Source: Candidatus Uhrbacteria bacterium | Lineage (GTDB): Bacteria; Patescibacteriota; Patescibacteriia; 2-12-FULL-60-25 | Length of the DNA: 64,000 nucleotides | Assembly: GCA_003576745.1 (NCBI GenBank) | Contig: QEVR01000002.1 | Span: forward strand, 237,884 to 301,883 | Direction of reading: 5' to 3' | Shown: one piece after another, positions 32,930-40,854 of the stretch | Layout: every line of letters begins with the position of its first letter | Numbering within the stretch: the stretch's first letter is position 1 | The notes under the pieces: generated by a model | Told to the model about the DNA's origin: nothing | Databases searched by the model: none | What the model saw: the letters and a program-made list of their open reading frames with translations, nothing else | Position numbers and translations under genes: made by a program

Positions 32930-34636
32930 ATGAAAAACACCCTTCCGTTCCCCTTTTTTCTCTTCGCTCTTGGCATTGCCGTGGCGTTGTTTATGTTGCC
33001 GGGAGCGGCAAAGGCACAGGTTTGCTGTAAATGCCATCCCCCGAATGATCCGGCAAAAACAGTCTGCCTCCAGGCCGAGGCATCGGCGCTTTTGAAAGCG
33101 AATGACTGTTCCACGCTTCCAAAAAGCACCCAGAGCGAATCCGACTGGACATGCGAAACGACTCTCTTAAGCGCCGCATTCTGCAAACCTATTTCCGAGA
33201 ACGGGGTGTGTGCCGAGGGGCCGAAGGCGGCATCGGTAGTCTTGGCCGGAGAAACGGCGTCCCAGGCTCCGGCGCCGAAAAAACCGGGAGCGGCTATCCT
33301 TCCGGTTCTGAACGTGAATATTCCGGGCCTTCAGCTCAAAACCGAAGGCGGCGCGTCTACCCTGCTCGCCCAGTATATTGCCGCCGCGTACCGATATGGC
33401 ATTTCCATCGTGGCAATCGTGTCGGCGATTATGTTCATCTACGGCGCTTTTCTGTACCTCGTATTTTCCACGGCTGGCAGCGTAACACAAGGAAAGCAGA
33501 TTATGCTGGATGCGGTAATAGGCATGATGCTCGTTCTTTCCGCCCAGCTCATTCTCCGGACGGTGAATCCTGACCTGGTAAATCTGAAGGGCCTCGATAT
33601 TACGGAAATCAACCCGCGCGACGCATTTACCGACGCCGCCCTGGAGCTCGCCCGCGTGGAACGATATGCCCGAATCGGGCTCGTGGAAGTTCCCGTGCTG
33701 GACATAGAAACGGGCGAAATTGTGGCGCCGACCGCGCCCGTATCCGGCAAACCGGGAGAGGTCGCCAAGGATCAAAAAGGGGATCTTATTGCGCAGGGAA
33801 CATGTCCGCCGGACATGGTGCCGATTCCCTTTAGCGCCGCATATCCCAAAGGGCGCGTGGAATCGTTCTGCATGGACCGTTACGAAGCGCCGAATCAGCA
33901 AGGGGTCAAACCCATACGCGGCGCCACTGAATGGGAAGCGGAGTGGTATTGCAAGGAGCGCGGGAAACGGCTCTGCAATTCCAATGAATGGGTCCGCGCT
34001 TGTTTGGGACCGGATGGGGCGAATACGTACGGCTATGGTCCCACGTTCGTGCAGGGAAGAATAAAGGACGCGCTAAAAAAACGGCCTGACGGGCTCAATG
34101 TCGGCGCGACGGTGTCGACAGGAAAACCGCCCGCGCCGTGCAATTATGATACGAATACTCCGGGATTCTTTCCGGGCTATGAAACGACCTTTTCGCCATT
34201 CGCCATAAAATATCCCACAAAGCGCAATGCCGATTTGAGCATTCTGAATCCGGGCAATCCCCGGCTTTCGGATTCCGTATACGTTACGGCATTCGAAAAA
34301 TTCAAATCATTTTTGGCGAAATACGACGGTTCCGAACCGAGCGGCGCCAGGCCGGACTGCAAGACGCCGGAAGGCGTGTATGATTTGACGGCGAATGTGT
34401 CGGAAATGACCGTCAAAGACCAATACGCCAATTTATCTGCCGATGAACGCGTTGCGCTTCCGTCGCAGCCCAGGGCGTATAACTGGTCGGGATTCAACTG
34501 GAGTCCAATTCCGCACCTTGCGAATTTTGACGCGAAACCCGTCTGCACCTTTGTTTCAGGCGGCGGCCACGGCGCCGGCGATGCATGGCGCGATTACATT
34601 AACGGCTTCCGATGCTGTTTAAACCTGCAACAATAA
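32930..34636 (+). CDS. Pilin-like (VirB2/TrbC) protein fused to FGE-sulfatase-like domain
   Basis: 568 residues from ATG 32930 (MKNTLPFPFFLFALG); the frame opens at 32897, but the signal peptide fits 32930. Signal peptide ends GAAKAQ. A Cys-rich domain (CCKCHPPNDPAKTVC) is homologous to that of the gene before, then AILPVLNVNIPGLQL, and the two-helix core at about 150-215 (YGISIVAIVSAIMFIYGAFL, LDAVIGMMLVLSAQLILRTV). From about 297 an FGE-sulfatase/SUMF1-type domain: MVPIPFSAAYPKGRVESFC, FCMDRYEAPNQQ, WEAEWYCKERGKRLCNSNEW, YDLTANVSEM and the terminal GGHGAGDAWRDYINGFRCC. Such folds modify or bind proteins outside the cell, e.g. as C-type-lectin-like adhesins. Convergent with the next gene, 1 nt apart. 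Confidence 0.78.
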   Translation: MKNTLPFPFFLFALGIAVALFMLPGAAKAQVCCKCHPPNDPAKTVCLQAEASALLKANDCSTLPKSTQSESDWTCETTLLSAAFCKPISENGVCAEGPKAASVVLAGETASQAPAPKKPGAAILPVLNVNIPGLQLKTEGGASTLLAQYIAAAYRYGISIVAIVSAIMFIYGAFLYLVFSTAGSVTQGKQIMLDAVIGMMLVLSAQLILRTVNPDLVNLKGLDITEINPRDAFTDAALELARVERYARIGLVEVPVLDIETGEIVAPTAPVSGKPGEVAKDQKGDLIAQGTCPPDMVPIPFSAAYPKGRVESFCMDRYEAPNQQGVKPIRGATEWEAEWYCKERGKRLCNSNEWVRACLGPDGANTYGYGPTFVQGRIKDALKKRPDGLNVGATVSTGKPPAPCNYDTNTPGFFPGYETTFSPFAIKYPTKRNADLSILNPGNPRLSDSVYVTAFEKFKSFLAKYDGSEPSGARPDCKTPEGVYDLTANVSEMTVKDQYANLSADERVALPSQPRAYNWSGFNWSPIPHLANFDAKPVCTFVSGGGHGAGDAWRDYINGFRCCLNLQQ

Positions 34637-34637
34637 T

Positions 34638-35915
34638 TTACGGCGCAGACGTCGAGGGACCAGATACAATGGGACGGGCTATCAACGTAAGCGGATAATA
34701 ATTCCCGCATGTCGTTTTGAGGCAATACGTCGCAAATTTCGTTCCGGCACGGACGTCTCCTTGAATAACCCTAGCCAGCCCATTCCCGGACCACCCAAGA
34801 AAAACCGACGCATGTTCTCCTGTACAAGAAGAATTCCCTGTATAAATAAAAATGATATCTCCAGGCTGAAGCAAATCTGCCCAGGAATTCGGATACCCGG
34901 ATCCGCCCGCGGCAATAATTACGGGTTTTGCACGTGCAATCGCGGCGCCGCGCCCTTCCACGCAGTCCGCTTTTATATAGGCTTTGCAATCTTTGTCCGA
35001 ATCACACCGTAACCCCCTGAGTTCCGAAGCTTTTATGCGATATGAAAGCGATTTGATCGCAGTGCTCGTTTTCGACTTTTCGTGAGGGAGACATATTGTT
35101 TTTGCTCCAAATAAGCATGACTGGTCTCCGACGCCCGCAAGTGTCCAGAGCGTGCCGGCTGTTTTCCCGCAAAAACCGAGATTTTTTTTACAGTCCGCCG
35201 CGATCTGGCTTACAAATAAGAGTCGTTCTTGAAATGTATTCCCCTGTATCAGGGGTATCACTTTTTTATAAAACTCGATGAGCCCGGTAGTTGACGCAAG
35301 TTCCGCGGGACAGGCTCCGGATGTTACGACCGGCGCCGGCGCGCCAGCTGGCGCTTCCGTACCGCTCACGGTAACCGATGGCGCAGTAATCGTAGGACCG
35401 GACGTATCATTCGGAGAAAGGCCCATATAGAAATCGGAGAATTCAATCGAACTAACTTCCGTGACTGTAAGCCCCTTCACCTTCAACAGGTCGGGATTCA
35501 CGATATTCAGAATGGTATGCGCCGCCAGAATAATGAGCATGCCGATGACAGCGTCGGACATGATTTTCTTCCCGCTCTGGATCTGCGGAAGCGCTGAACC
35601 CATGAGATACAGAAAAGCCCCGTAAATAAAAGCTATCGTGGCAACGACCACGGTTACGGTGATCAGATAGCGATACGCGGCATCCACATACGCGGCAAGA
35701 AATGGAATTTGTATGACATTCCCCGACCGAAGAATGGGATATTTCGTAAAATCAAGGCCGGGAATCTGAACATTCAATGCCGGCGCATAATACTTTTGCG
35801 TCGATTGGGCAAAAACCGATTGAGCAAAAACCGTCAAAAAAAATCCAAGGAAAACCATGCAAAAAAGAAGCCGTGCGCAATGAACAGCGGCCCGGATGAT
35901 TTTATCCGCATTCAT
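34638..35915 (-). CDS. Pilin-like (VirB2/TrbC) protein fused to NlpC/P60-like domain
   Basis: 425 residues. Signal peptide (1-36, ending SVFAQ), no Cys-rich N-domain, then NVQIPGLDFTKYPIL and the two-helix core (YLITVTVVVATIAFIYGAFL; SDAVIGMLIILAAHTILNIV), clearly homologous to the two genes on the opposite strand. From about 205 a soluble region with ten or more cysteines; the end (about 340-425) has WADLLQPGDIIFIYTG and GEHASVFLGWSGNG, the strand-loop-His arrangement of NlpC/P60 or CHAP amidases. The catalytic Cys is not certain. Probably a third exchangeable head on the same membrane core, acting on peptidoglycan. Confidence 0.7.
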   Translation of the reverse strand: MNADKIIRAAVHCARLLFCMVFLGFFLTVFAQSVFAQSTQKYYAPALNVQIPGLDFTKYPILRSGNVIQIPFLAAYVDAAYRYLITVTVVVATIAFIYGAFLYLMGSALPQIQSGKKIMSDAVIGMLIILAAHTILNIVNPDLLKVKGLTVTEVSSIEFSDFYMGLSPNDTSGPTITAPSVTVSGTEAPAGAPAPVVTSGACPAELASTTGLIEFYKKVIPLIQGNTFQERLLFVSQIAADCKKNLGFCGKTAGTLWTLAGVGDQSCLFGAKTICLPHEKSKTSTAIKSLSYRIKASELRGLRCDSDKDCKAYIKADCVEGRGAAIARAKPVIIAAGGSGYPNSWADLLQPGDIIFIYTGNSSCTGEHASVFLGWSGNGLARVIQGDVRAGTKFATYCLKTTCGNYYPLTLIARPIVSGPSTSAP

Positions 35916-35929
35916 ATATTGATTTTACC

Positions 35930-36122
35930 TCGGGGCTACAAGACCGTACAGGAAGGAGTACGGATTATGGGGAAGATTGTCGCTGGGCGCTTTTTGGCAA
36001 TAGGTAATGAGCAACTGGTGAAAGGGAACACGTGAGTGGTAAGTTGTGAGTAGTTAGGGATTTCGGGCGCCTCCCGCCCGCACGACTCACGACCTACGCC
36101 CTACGCAATTGCCTCCCCTCCC
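35930..36122 (+). repeat. Family-1 intergenic repeat (copy 6)
   Basis: About 190 bp between two divergent genes. The lead-in GGAAGATTGTCGCTGGGCGC and GGCAATAGGTAATGAGCAAC match other copies; the centre is degenerate, with a hairpin GGGCGCCTCCCGCCC instead of the usual core. The C-rich tail ACGACCTACGCCCTACGCAA ends just before radA. Confidence 0.65.
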
Positions 36123-36143
36123 ATGCCATGCCAAGATACGGAA

Positions 36144-37514
36144 ATGCCGAAATCTCCGAGACAGGTTTATGCCTGCGCAACATGCGGCGCACAATACCCG
36201 CGATGGACGGGGCGCTGTTCGGAATGCGGGGCCTGGGGAAGCGTTGCGGAGGGGTCGGAAGCGGAACCGGACGAAAGACCATCGCGCCTTTCCGGCGCAA
36301 AAAAAGGCGTGGTTCAACCATTCGCGTCTCTCAAAGCTCAAAATAATGGCCCGATGCAGTCTTCGGGTCTCGCGGACATTGATCGCGTACTCGGAGGCGG
36401 CTTTGTGACCGGAAGCGTCACGCTCGTGGGCGGCGAACCCGGCATTGGAAAATCCACGCTTCTCGCACAGGTGGCCTTGAATCAAAGCGCCGCCGGAAAA
36501 CGCGTGCTCTATGTGACGGGAGAAGAATCGCCGAGCCAAGTGGCGCTTCGCCTTCAGCGCATGATCTCGAAGGTACCCCCGTCTCTGGCATTCTTGGATG
36601 CGACCGACGCATCTGTGATTGCAGGAACGATTCAGGATGAAAAGCCGGAACTGACCATTGTGGATTCTGTGCAGTCGCTTCGCGTGCAAGATATTCCGGG
36701 AGAGGCCGGAAACATATCGCAGGTGAAAGCGAGCGCGGCCGTGGTCACCGAAGCTGCCAAACGCGCGAATGTTCCGGTCGTCCTTGTGGGACAAGTGAAT
36801 AAAGAAGGCGATATTGCCGGACCGAGACTTTTGGAACATCTTGTGGATACCGTGTTGATGCTGGAAGGCGAGCCCCAGCACCAGTTCAGGATTTTACGGG
36901 CGATCAAACACCGCTTCGGCCCCGTGGATGACGTAGCTGTGTATCGCATGAAAGAAACCGGGCTTGAGCCGGTACTTGATCCTTCAGCGGAGCTGTTGCG
37001 CGACAGGCCCAATGCTGTTTCCGGCTCCGTCGTTACCTGCCTGCTCGAAGGACATCGTCCCCTGCTTCTGGAATTGCAGGCGCTTGTATCGCCGGCAGGC
37101 TATGGCACGCCGATACGCCGCGCCGCAGGCGTGGATACCGGACGCCTCGGTTTGCTCCTTGCCGTGCTCGCCCGCCGTGCGGGCGTAAACGCGTTGGATA
37201 AGGACGTGTATGCGAATGCGGCCGGAGGCCTAAAGGCGAAAGAGCCGGCCGTGGACCTTGCGCTCTGCCTCGCGATTGCATCCGCCGTATCGGATATTGC
37301 CGTCCCATCGAAAACCGCCGTCTTCGGCGAAATCGGCCTTGGCGGCGAGGTGCGCCCTGTCGCCCTGCCGGATATGCGCATAAAAGAAGCCGAGCGCCAC
37401 GGATTTACGACCATTCTGCTTCCGAAGGGGTCGGAATATCGTGACGCGGATATGGCGCGTATCATCGAAGTCTCGACCTTGCGCGAAGCCATCGACAAAG
37501 CGTTTGGAGGGTAA
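36144..37514 (+). CDS. radA: DNA repair protein RadA
   Basis: 456 residues from ATG 36144 (MPKSPRQVYACATCGAQYPRW), which aligns with the usual RadA start; an in-frame ATG at 36123 adds seven residues. RadA is a hexameric branch-migration helicase in recombination and, in some species, transformation. Seen: C4 zinc finger (CATCG and CSECGAW), RecA-like core with Walker A GGEPGIGKST (near residue 96), the RadA-specific KHRFG (near 255), and the C-terminal Lon-like domain (AVFGEIGLGGEVRPV). Confidence 0.95.
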   Translation: MPKSPRQVYACATCGAQYPRWTGRCSECGAWGSVAEGSEAEPDERPSRLSGAKKGVVQPFASLKAQNNGPMQSSGLADIDRVLGGGFVTGSVTLVGGEPGIGKSTLLAQVALNQSAAGKRVLYVTGEESPSQVALRLQRMISKVPPSLAFLDATDASVIAGTIQDEKPELTIVDSVQSLRVQDIPGEAGNISQVKASAAVVTEAAKRANVPVVLVGQVNKEGDIAGPRLLEHLVDTVLMLEGEPQHQFRILRAIKHRFGPVDDVAVYRMKETGLEPVLDPSAELLRDRPNAVSGSVVTCLLEGHRPLLLELQALVSPAGYGTPIRRAAGVDTGRLGLLLAVLARRAGVNALDKDVYANAAGGLKAKEPAVDLALCLAIASAVSDIAVPSKTAVFGEIGLGGEVRPVALPDMRIKEAERHGFTTILLPKGSEYRDADMARIIEVSTLREAIDKAFGG

Positions 37515-37632
37515 CGGATTGGTACGCGGTCGGATAGGAAGCGCGAAGACGGCAGACGGAGACGTACCGCTCCCGTCCCACCGCTTCCCGTTTACCCCTT
37601 TTCTTCTTTCCTGAACCCCGCCAAAGGCGGGG

Positions 37633-37790
37633 TGAAGGATCCCTGTTTCAGCTTGGACGGCTCCGTGTGTATTGGTCATGGAGAAGCAGTAGCGATCAGC
37701 GTCTCGATTGGACGTTTCTGCTTGTACCGACCCCATGGAGACACATGCGGTCAGTGCCTCGACAGGGATCCTTCGTCCCGACATGCGTCA
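37633..37790 (+). repeat. Family-2 repeat (copy 3), with inverted ends
   Basis: Element bounded by GAAGGATCCCTG at its left and CAGGGATCCTTCGTCCCG at its right, which are inverted ends. A 61-nt internal stretch, 37680-37740 (GGAGAAGCAGTAGCG through CCCCATGGAG), is present exactly, in inverted orientation, at 40657-40717. It lies in the gene-free region 37515-38061. Confidence 0.75.
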
Positions 37791-37803
37791 AGAAAGTAGC
37801 CTT

Positions 37804-37954
37804 TTGTCATTCTGAGGAGTCCCGGCTTGCCGGGACCACGAAGAATCCCTTGGATGGCACAAAGGTTTTTTTGAACTGATACGTGGATAATGAAACTGCT
37901 ACTCTGCCAAGGGATTCTTCAACCGTCCGCACGCGGACGGTTGAAGAATGACAG
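37804..37954 (+). repeat. Family-3 inverted-repeat element
   Basis: Starts TTGTCATTCTGAGGAG and ends GAAGAATGACAG. The left half has AAGAATCCCTTGG (37840-37852) and the right half its complement CCAAGGGATTCTTC (37907-37920). Two nested perfect hairpins: GTCCCGGC-TT-GCCGGGAC (37819-37836) and CAACCGTCCGC-AC-GCGGACGGTTG (37920-37943). The GTCATTCTGAG...GAAGAATC vocabulary is that of a repeat seen in many unrelated bacterial genomes. No coding potential. Confidence 0.75.
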
Positions 37955-38061
37955 TATGTGTGTTATTCGCCGTACCAAGAATGTGCCAGACAAAACCAGA
38001 CCGATATCGCATAACGCAAAACTTATTCCCTTCCCGCTTCCCGTCCCACCGCTCACCGAGA

Positions 38062-40140
38062 TTATTCCTGATGGCTTGTTTTGCGGACTCGTTCGACGAG
38101 TGTATGGAGCTCTGGAACCTGCGCGAGTTCCGTATCCTTGTTGAGGAGTTCATCCGCGGCTTTGCCGGCCATGGCCATAAGATCGATATCACTCGTGCGC
38201 GCCGCGCGGAACACGGCCTGCCCGCTCTGCTCGGTACCAAGCACATTTCCCTCCCCGCGACGCTGTAAATCTTCTTCCGCGACGACAAATCCGTCATTCG
38301 TACGTTCCAGAACCTTAAGCCGTTCCAACGCAGGCCCATCCGCATCGGAGAGCAGATAACAAGATGATACGCGACTGGATCGTCCTACGCGTCCCCGCAA
38401 TTGATGGAGCTGCGCCAGTCCGAAACGTTCCGCCCCTTCGATAAGCATCACCGTGGCTTCGGGTACGTCCACGCCCACTTCAACAACCGTCGTTGCAATA
38501 AGAACGTCCAGCAATCCCTCCGCGAAACTTTGCATGACTCCATCTTTGTCCGCCGGCGGCATGCGGCCGTGCAGGAGTCCGATGCGAAGGCCCTTGAGCG
38601 GCCCTGCCGCGAGACGTTTCGCCTCTTCGGTTGCGGATTTCACGCCAAGTTTGTCGGATTCGTCGATGATCGGACATACCACAAAAGCTCGATGGCTTTT
38701 TTTCACTTCCGCGACCACGGCTGCATAAGCCTGCTCGCGGTCCGCGCCGGTGAGGACCTTGGTTTTGATCTCCATCCTCCCGCTGGGCTTTTGCCGGATG
38801 ACGGACACGTCAAGATCCCCATAGAGCGTAAGCGCAAGCGAACGCGGAATGGGCGTTGCGGTCATGGAAAGGAGATGCGGCACAAGGCCGTCCGGACGCG
38901 GCGCAACCGCAAGCGCCTCGCGCTGGGTTACGCCGAAACGGTGTTGTTCGTCCACAACCGCAAGCGCCGTATCCGGCGGCAGCATATCGCGCTCCAAAAG
39001 AGCATGCGTACCAATGACAAGAATGCGTCCTTCGCGGATACGCTCCCTTGCTTCATGGAGCTTCAGCGTTTTTTCTTCTCCTCCTTCCCAGAGCCGCTTC
39101 TCACTCGACGTAAGAAGCAAAACCGGCGCCTGTCCGGTTTCCTGTAAAAAGCGTCGGAGAGACCGTCCATGCTGTTTGGCAAGAATTTCCGTGGGAGCCA
39201 TGAGCGCGGCGCTTTCGCCCGCCCGATACGTTAGCGACATAAGGAAGGCGGCAACCACGGTTTTGCCGCTGCCCACGTCCCCCTGGAGAAGCCGCCGCAT
39301 CGGGCGTGTTTGCTGCATGTCCAGAATAGACGCCCAGGCCGCCCTGCGCTGGTCGTCCGTAAGCGGAAAAGGCAGGGAAGCCACGAAACGTTTTGCAAAC
39401 CGTTCGTCGAATGACACGGACGGCGCACCCGCCTTGTCCGCTTCGTGCCGCGCGGACCCGAGCGCCAGGCGGTACACCAGTAGCTCGTCAAAAGCAAGAC
39501 GCCGCCTTCCCTCCTCGGCAATGCCGAGCGTGCGCGGACGGTGAACGGCTTTGTAGGCATCCGTACGCGTAAGGAGGCCGCATGTTTCGCGAATGTCCGC
39601 CGGCAGCGGATCAGGCGCCTCGTCAAGATTTTCAATGACGCGCGCCATGAGTTCGCGCATGGTTTTTTGCGCAACCGATCCCATAAGGGGATATACCGGC
39701 GCAACCGTTCCGCTTGTCACTCCTTCGGAGTCAATGGGCTCCCAAATGGGATTGCTCATTTGTCGTCCGAATTTCGGGCGAAATTGGATAGTCCCCGACA
39801 AAAAAATCTCTTTCCCGGCCGGCAGTTTTTCCAAAAGCCACGGCTGATTGAACCAGATGACGCGAAGCGAGCCCGTGCTGTCCTTCAGGCTTGCGCGGAT
39901 AATGGTGATGCGCCGCCGGAATCCCGGCTGTTTACCGATGCTCTCGACGCGGACCTTGAGCGTCACTGGCTGGCCTATGGGCGCGTCCCCAATCGATACC
40001 GTGCGACTGTAATCGTCATATCGCCGTGGAAGCATGTCCAACAGGTCGCCGACGGTTTCGGCGCCATAGCTCTTGATGGCCCGTTTTTGCGCGGCATTTA
40101 GCTCCGGTATTTCGCGCACGGAATCGCCTGTTTTCAGCAT
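38062..40140 (-). CDS. recG: ATP-dependent DNA helicase RecG
   Basis: 692 residues, typical RecG length. It remodels stalled replication forks and Holliday junctions. Seen: N-terminal wedge/OB domain (about 30-170), Walker A LLQGDVGSGKTVVAAF (near 291), motif II as VVDEQHRFGVTQ (near 398), motif III LLSMTATPIPRSLAL, the motif VI region GRVGRSSRVSSCYLL, and the C-terminal TRG-like segment GEGNVLGTEQSGQAVFR. TAAGAT (40152-40147) ends 6 nt before the ATG, suggesting a leaderless transcript. The gene and the GIY-YIG gene are bracketed by inverted family-2 copies. Confidence 0.96.
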   Translation of the reverse strand: MLKTGDSVREIPELNAAQKRAIKSYGAETVGDLLDMLPRRYDDYSRTVSIGDAPIGQPVTLKVRVESIGKQPGFRRRITIIRASLKDSTGSLRVIWFNQPWLLEKLPAGKEIFLSGTIQFRPKFGRQMSNPIWEPIDSEGVTSGTVAPVYPLMGSVAQKTMRELMARVIENLDEAPDPLPADIRETCGLLTRTDAYKAVHRPRTLGIAEEGRRRLAFDELLVYRLALGSARHEADKAGAPSVSFDERFAKRFVASLPFPLTDDQRRAAWASILDMQQTRPMRRLLQGDVGSGKTVVAAFLMSLTYRAGESAALMAPTEILAKQHGRSLRRFLQETGQAPVLLLTSSEKRLWEGGEEKTLKLHEARERIREGRILVIGTHALLERDMLPPDTALAVVDEQHRFGVTQREALAVAPRPDGLVPHLLSMTATPIPRSLALTLYGDLDVSVIRQKPSGRMEIKTKVLTGADREQAYAAVVAEVKKSHRAFVVCPIIDESDKLGVKSATEEAKRLAAGPLKGLRIGLLHGRMPPADKDGVMQSFAEGLLDVLIATTVVEVGVDVPEATVMLIEGAERFGLAQLHQLRGRVGRSSRVSSCYLLSDADGPALERLKVLERTNDGFVVAEEDLQRRGEGNVLGTEQSGQAVFRAARTSDIDLMAMAGKAADELLNKDTELAQVPELHTLVERVRKTSHQE

Positions 40141-40231
40141 GCCACTATCTTACATGGGGGCGTGATTGCCACAAAGTGAGCGAAAATCCGCGCCTTTGAC
40201 CAGCTTTCGGATTCATGAGACGGAATAGAAT

Positions 40232-40546
40232 ATGGACCATATCTACGCCGTCTATATGATGGCCAGCGCCACCGGCACGCTCTATACGGGCGTTACGGGA
40301 GACCTATATGCGCGTGTCCTCTCCCATAAACAAGGTCTCATGGGAGGATTTACAAAGAAATACTGGTGTTATCGTCTCGTATACTTCGAGGAGTATGAAA
40401 CCGGAGATGAAGCCTATCAGCGCGAAAAGCAGATCAAAGGACTTAAACGCTGGAAGAAAGAGCGCCTTATTCGAAGTATGAATCCTCATTGGAATGACCT
40501 GAGCATCGGCTGGTACTTAAACGAATCACCCATATCACCTTCCTGA
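40232..40546 (+). CDS. GIY-YIG domain endonuclease-like protein (UPF0213 type)
   Basis: 104 residues consisting of a single GIY-YIG nuclease domain: VYMMASATGTLYTGVTGDLY replaces GIY...YIG, then RVLSHKQGLMGGFTKKY, RLVYFEEYETGDEAYQREK with the catalytic Glu, and the tail NPHWNDLSIGWYL. Stand-alone proteins of this COG2827-like group are common in bacteria and may act in DNA repair; targets are unknown. Divergent from recG. Confidence 0.88.
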   Translation: MDHIYAVYMMASATGTLYTGVTGDLYARVLSHKQGLMGGFTKKYWCYRLVYFEEYETGDEAYQREKQIKGLKRWKKERLIRSMNPHWNDLSIGWYLNESPISPS

Positions 40547-40599
40547 GTCCCCCGTCAGGATGTACCTTCCTGAGTCCCGACGCACGTAATGTTTTTTCC

Positions 40600-40720
40600 T
40601 GAGTCCCGACGGATGTCGGGACGAAGGATCCCTGTCGAGAAGCTGACGACTTGTGCCTCCATGGGGTCGGTACAAGCAGAAACGTCCAATCGAGACGCTG
40701 ATCGCTACTGCTTCTCCGTG
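40600..40720 (-). repeat. Family-2 repeat (copy 4), abutting a truncated gene
   Basis: Left end CGGGACGAAGGATCCCTGTCG, then GGGGTCGGTACAAGCAGAAACG and on to GCTTCTCC (40717). Bases 40657-40717 are an exact inverted copy of 37680-37740. The right inverted end is missing: the sequence passes at about 40720 directly into the tail of a broken DNA methyltransferase gene, so the element marks the edge of the foreign island. The rest of the gap 40547-40828 holds short CCTGAGTCCCGACG repeats. Confidence 0.75.
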
Positions 40721-40854
40721 ACGGGAGCATGTTGACGGCGTGCGAACAGATGAAGCGCACGGCCTATCTCTGCGATCACGAACCCATCTTCTGCCAGGTC
40801 ATGATTAACAGGTTTAAGAACGTCTCCAATGAAAAAATCATCAAGCTCAATTAA
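40720..40854 (+). pseudogene. C-terminal remnant of a DNA methyltransferase
   Basis: The frame GAC GGG AGC ATG... reads GSMLTACEQMKRTAYLC, DHEPIFCQVMINRF and NVSNEKIIKLN, ending TAA 40852-40854. This is the typical last segment of an N6_N4-type DNA methyltransferase, where FxGSGSTLxACEQxxR is the AdoMet-binding motif and the tail ends KLN. Everything before the GSM is missing and replaced by the family-2 repeat. It overlaps the start of the next methyltransferase by 26 nt, so the two were once adjacent overlapping phage genes. Confidence 0.75.

Noticed and set aside
40467-40760. A 97-codon minus-strand ORF and a similar ORF at 37667-37879
   Set aside because: Their shared peptide comes only from the inverted 61-bp family-2 repeat; no ribosome-binding site or homology, so they are repeat artefacts.
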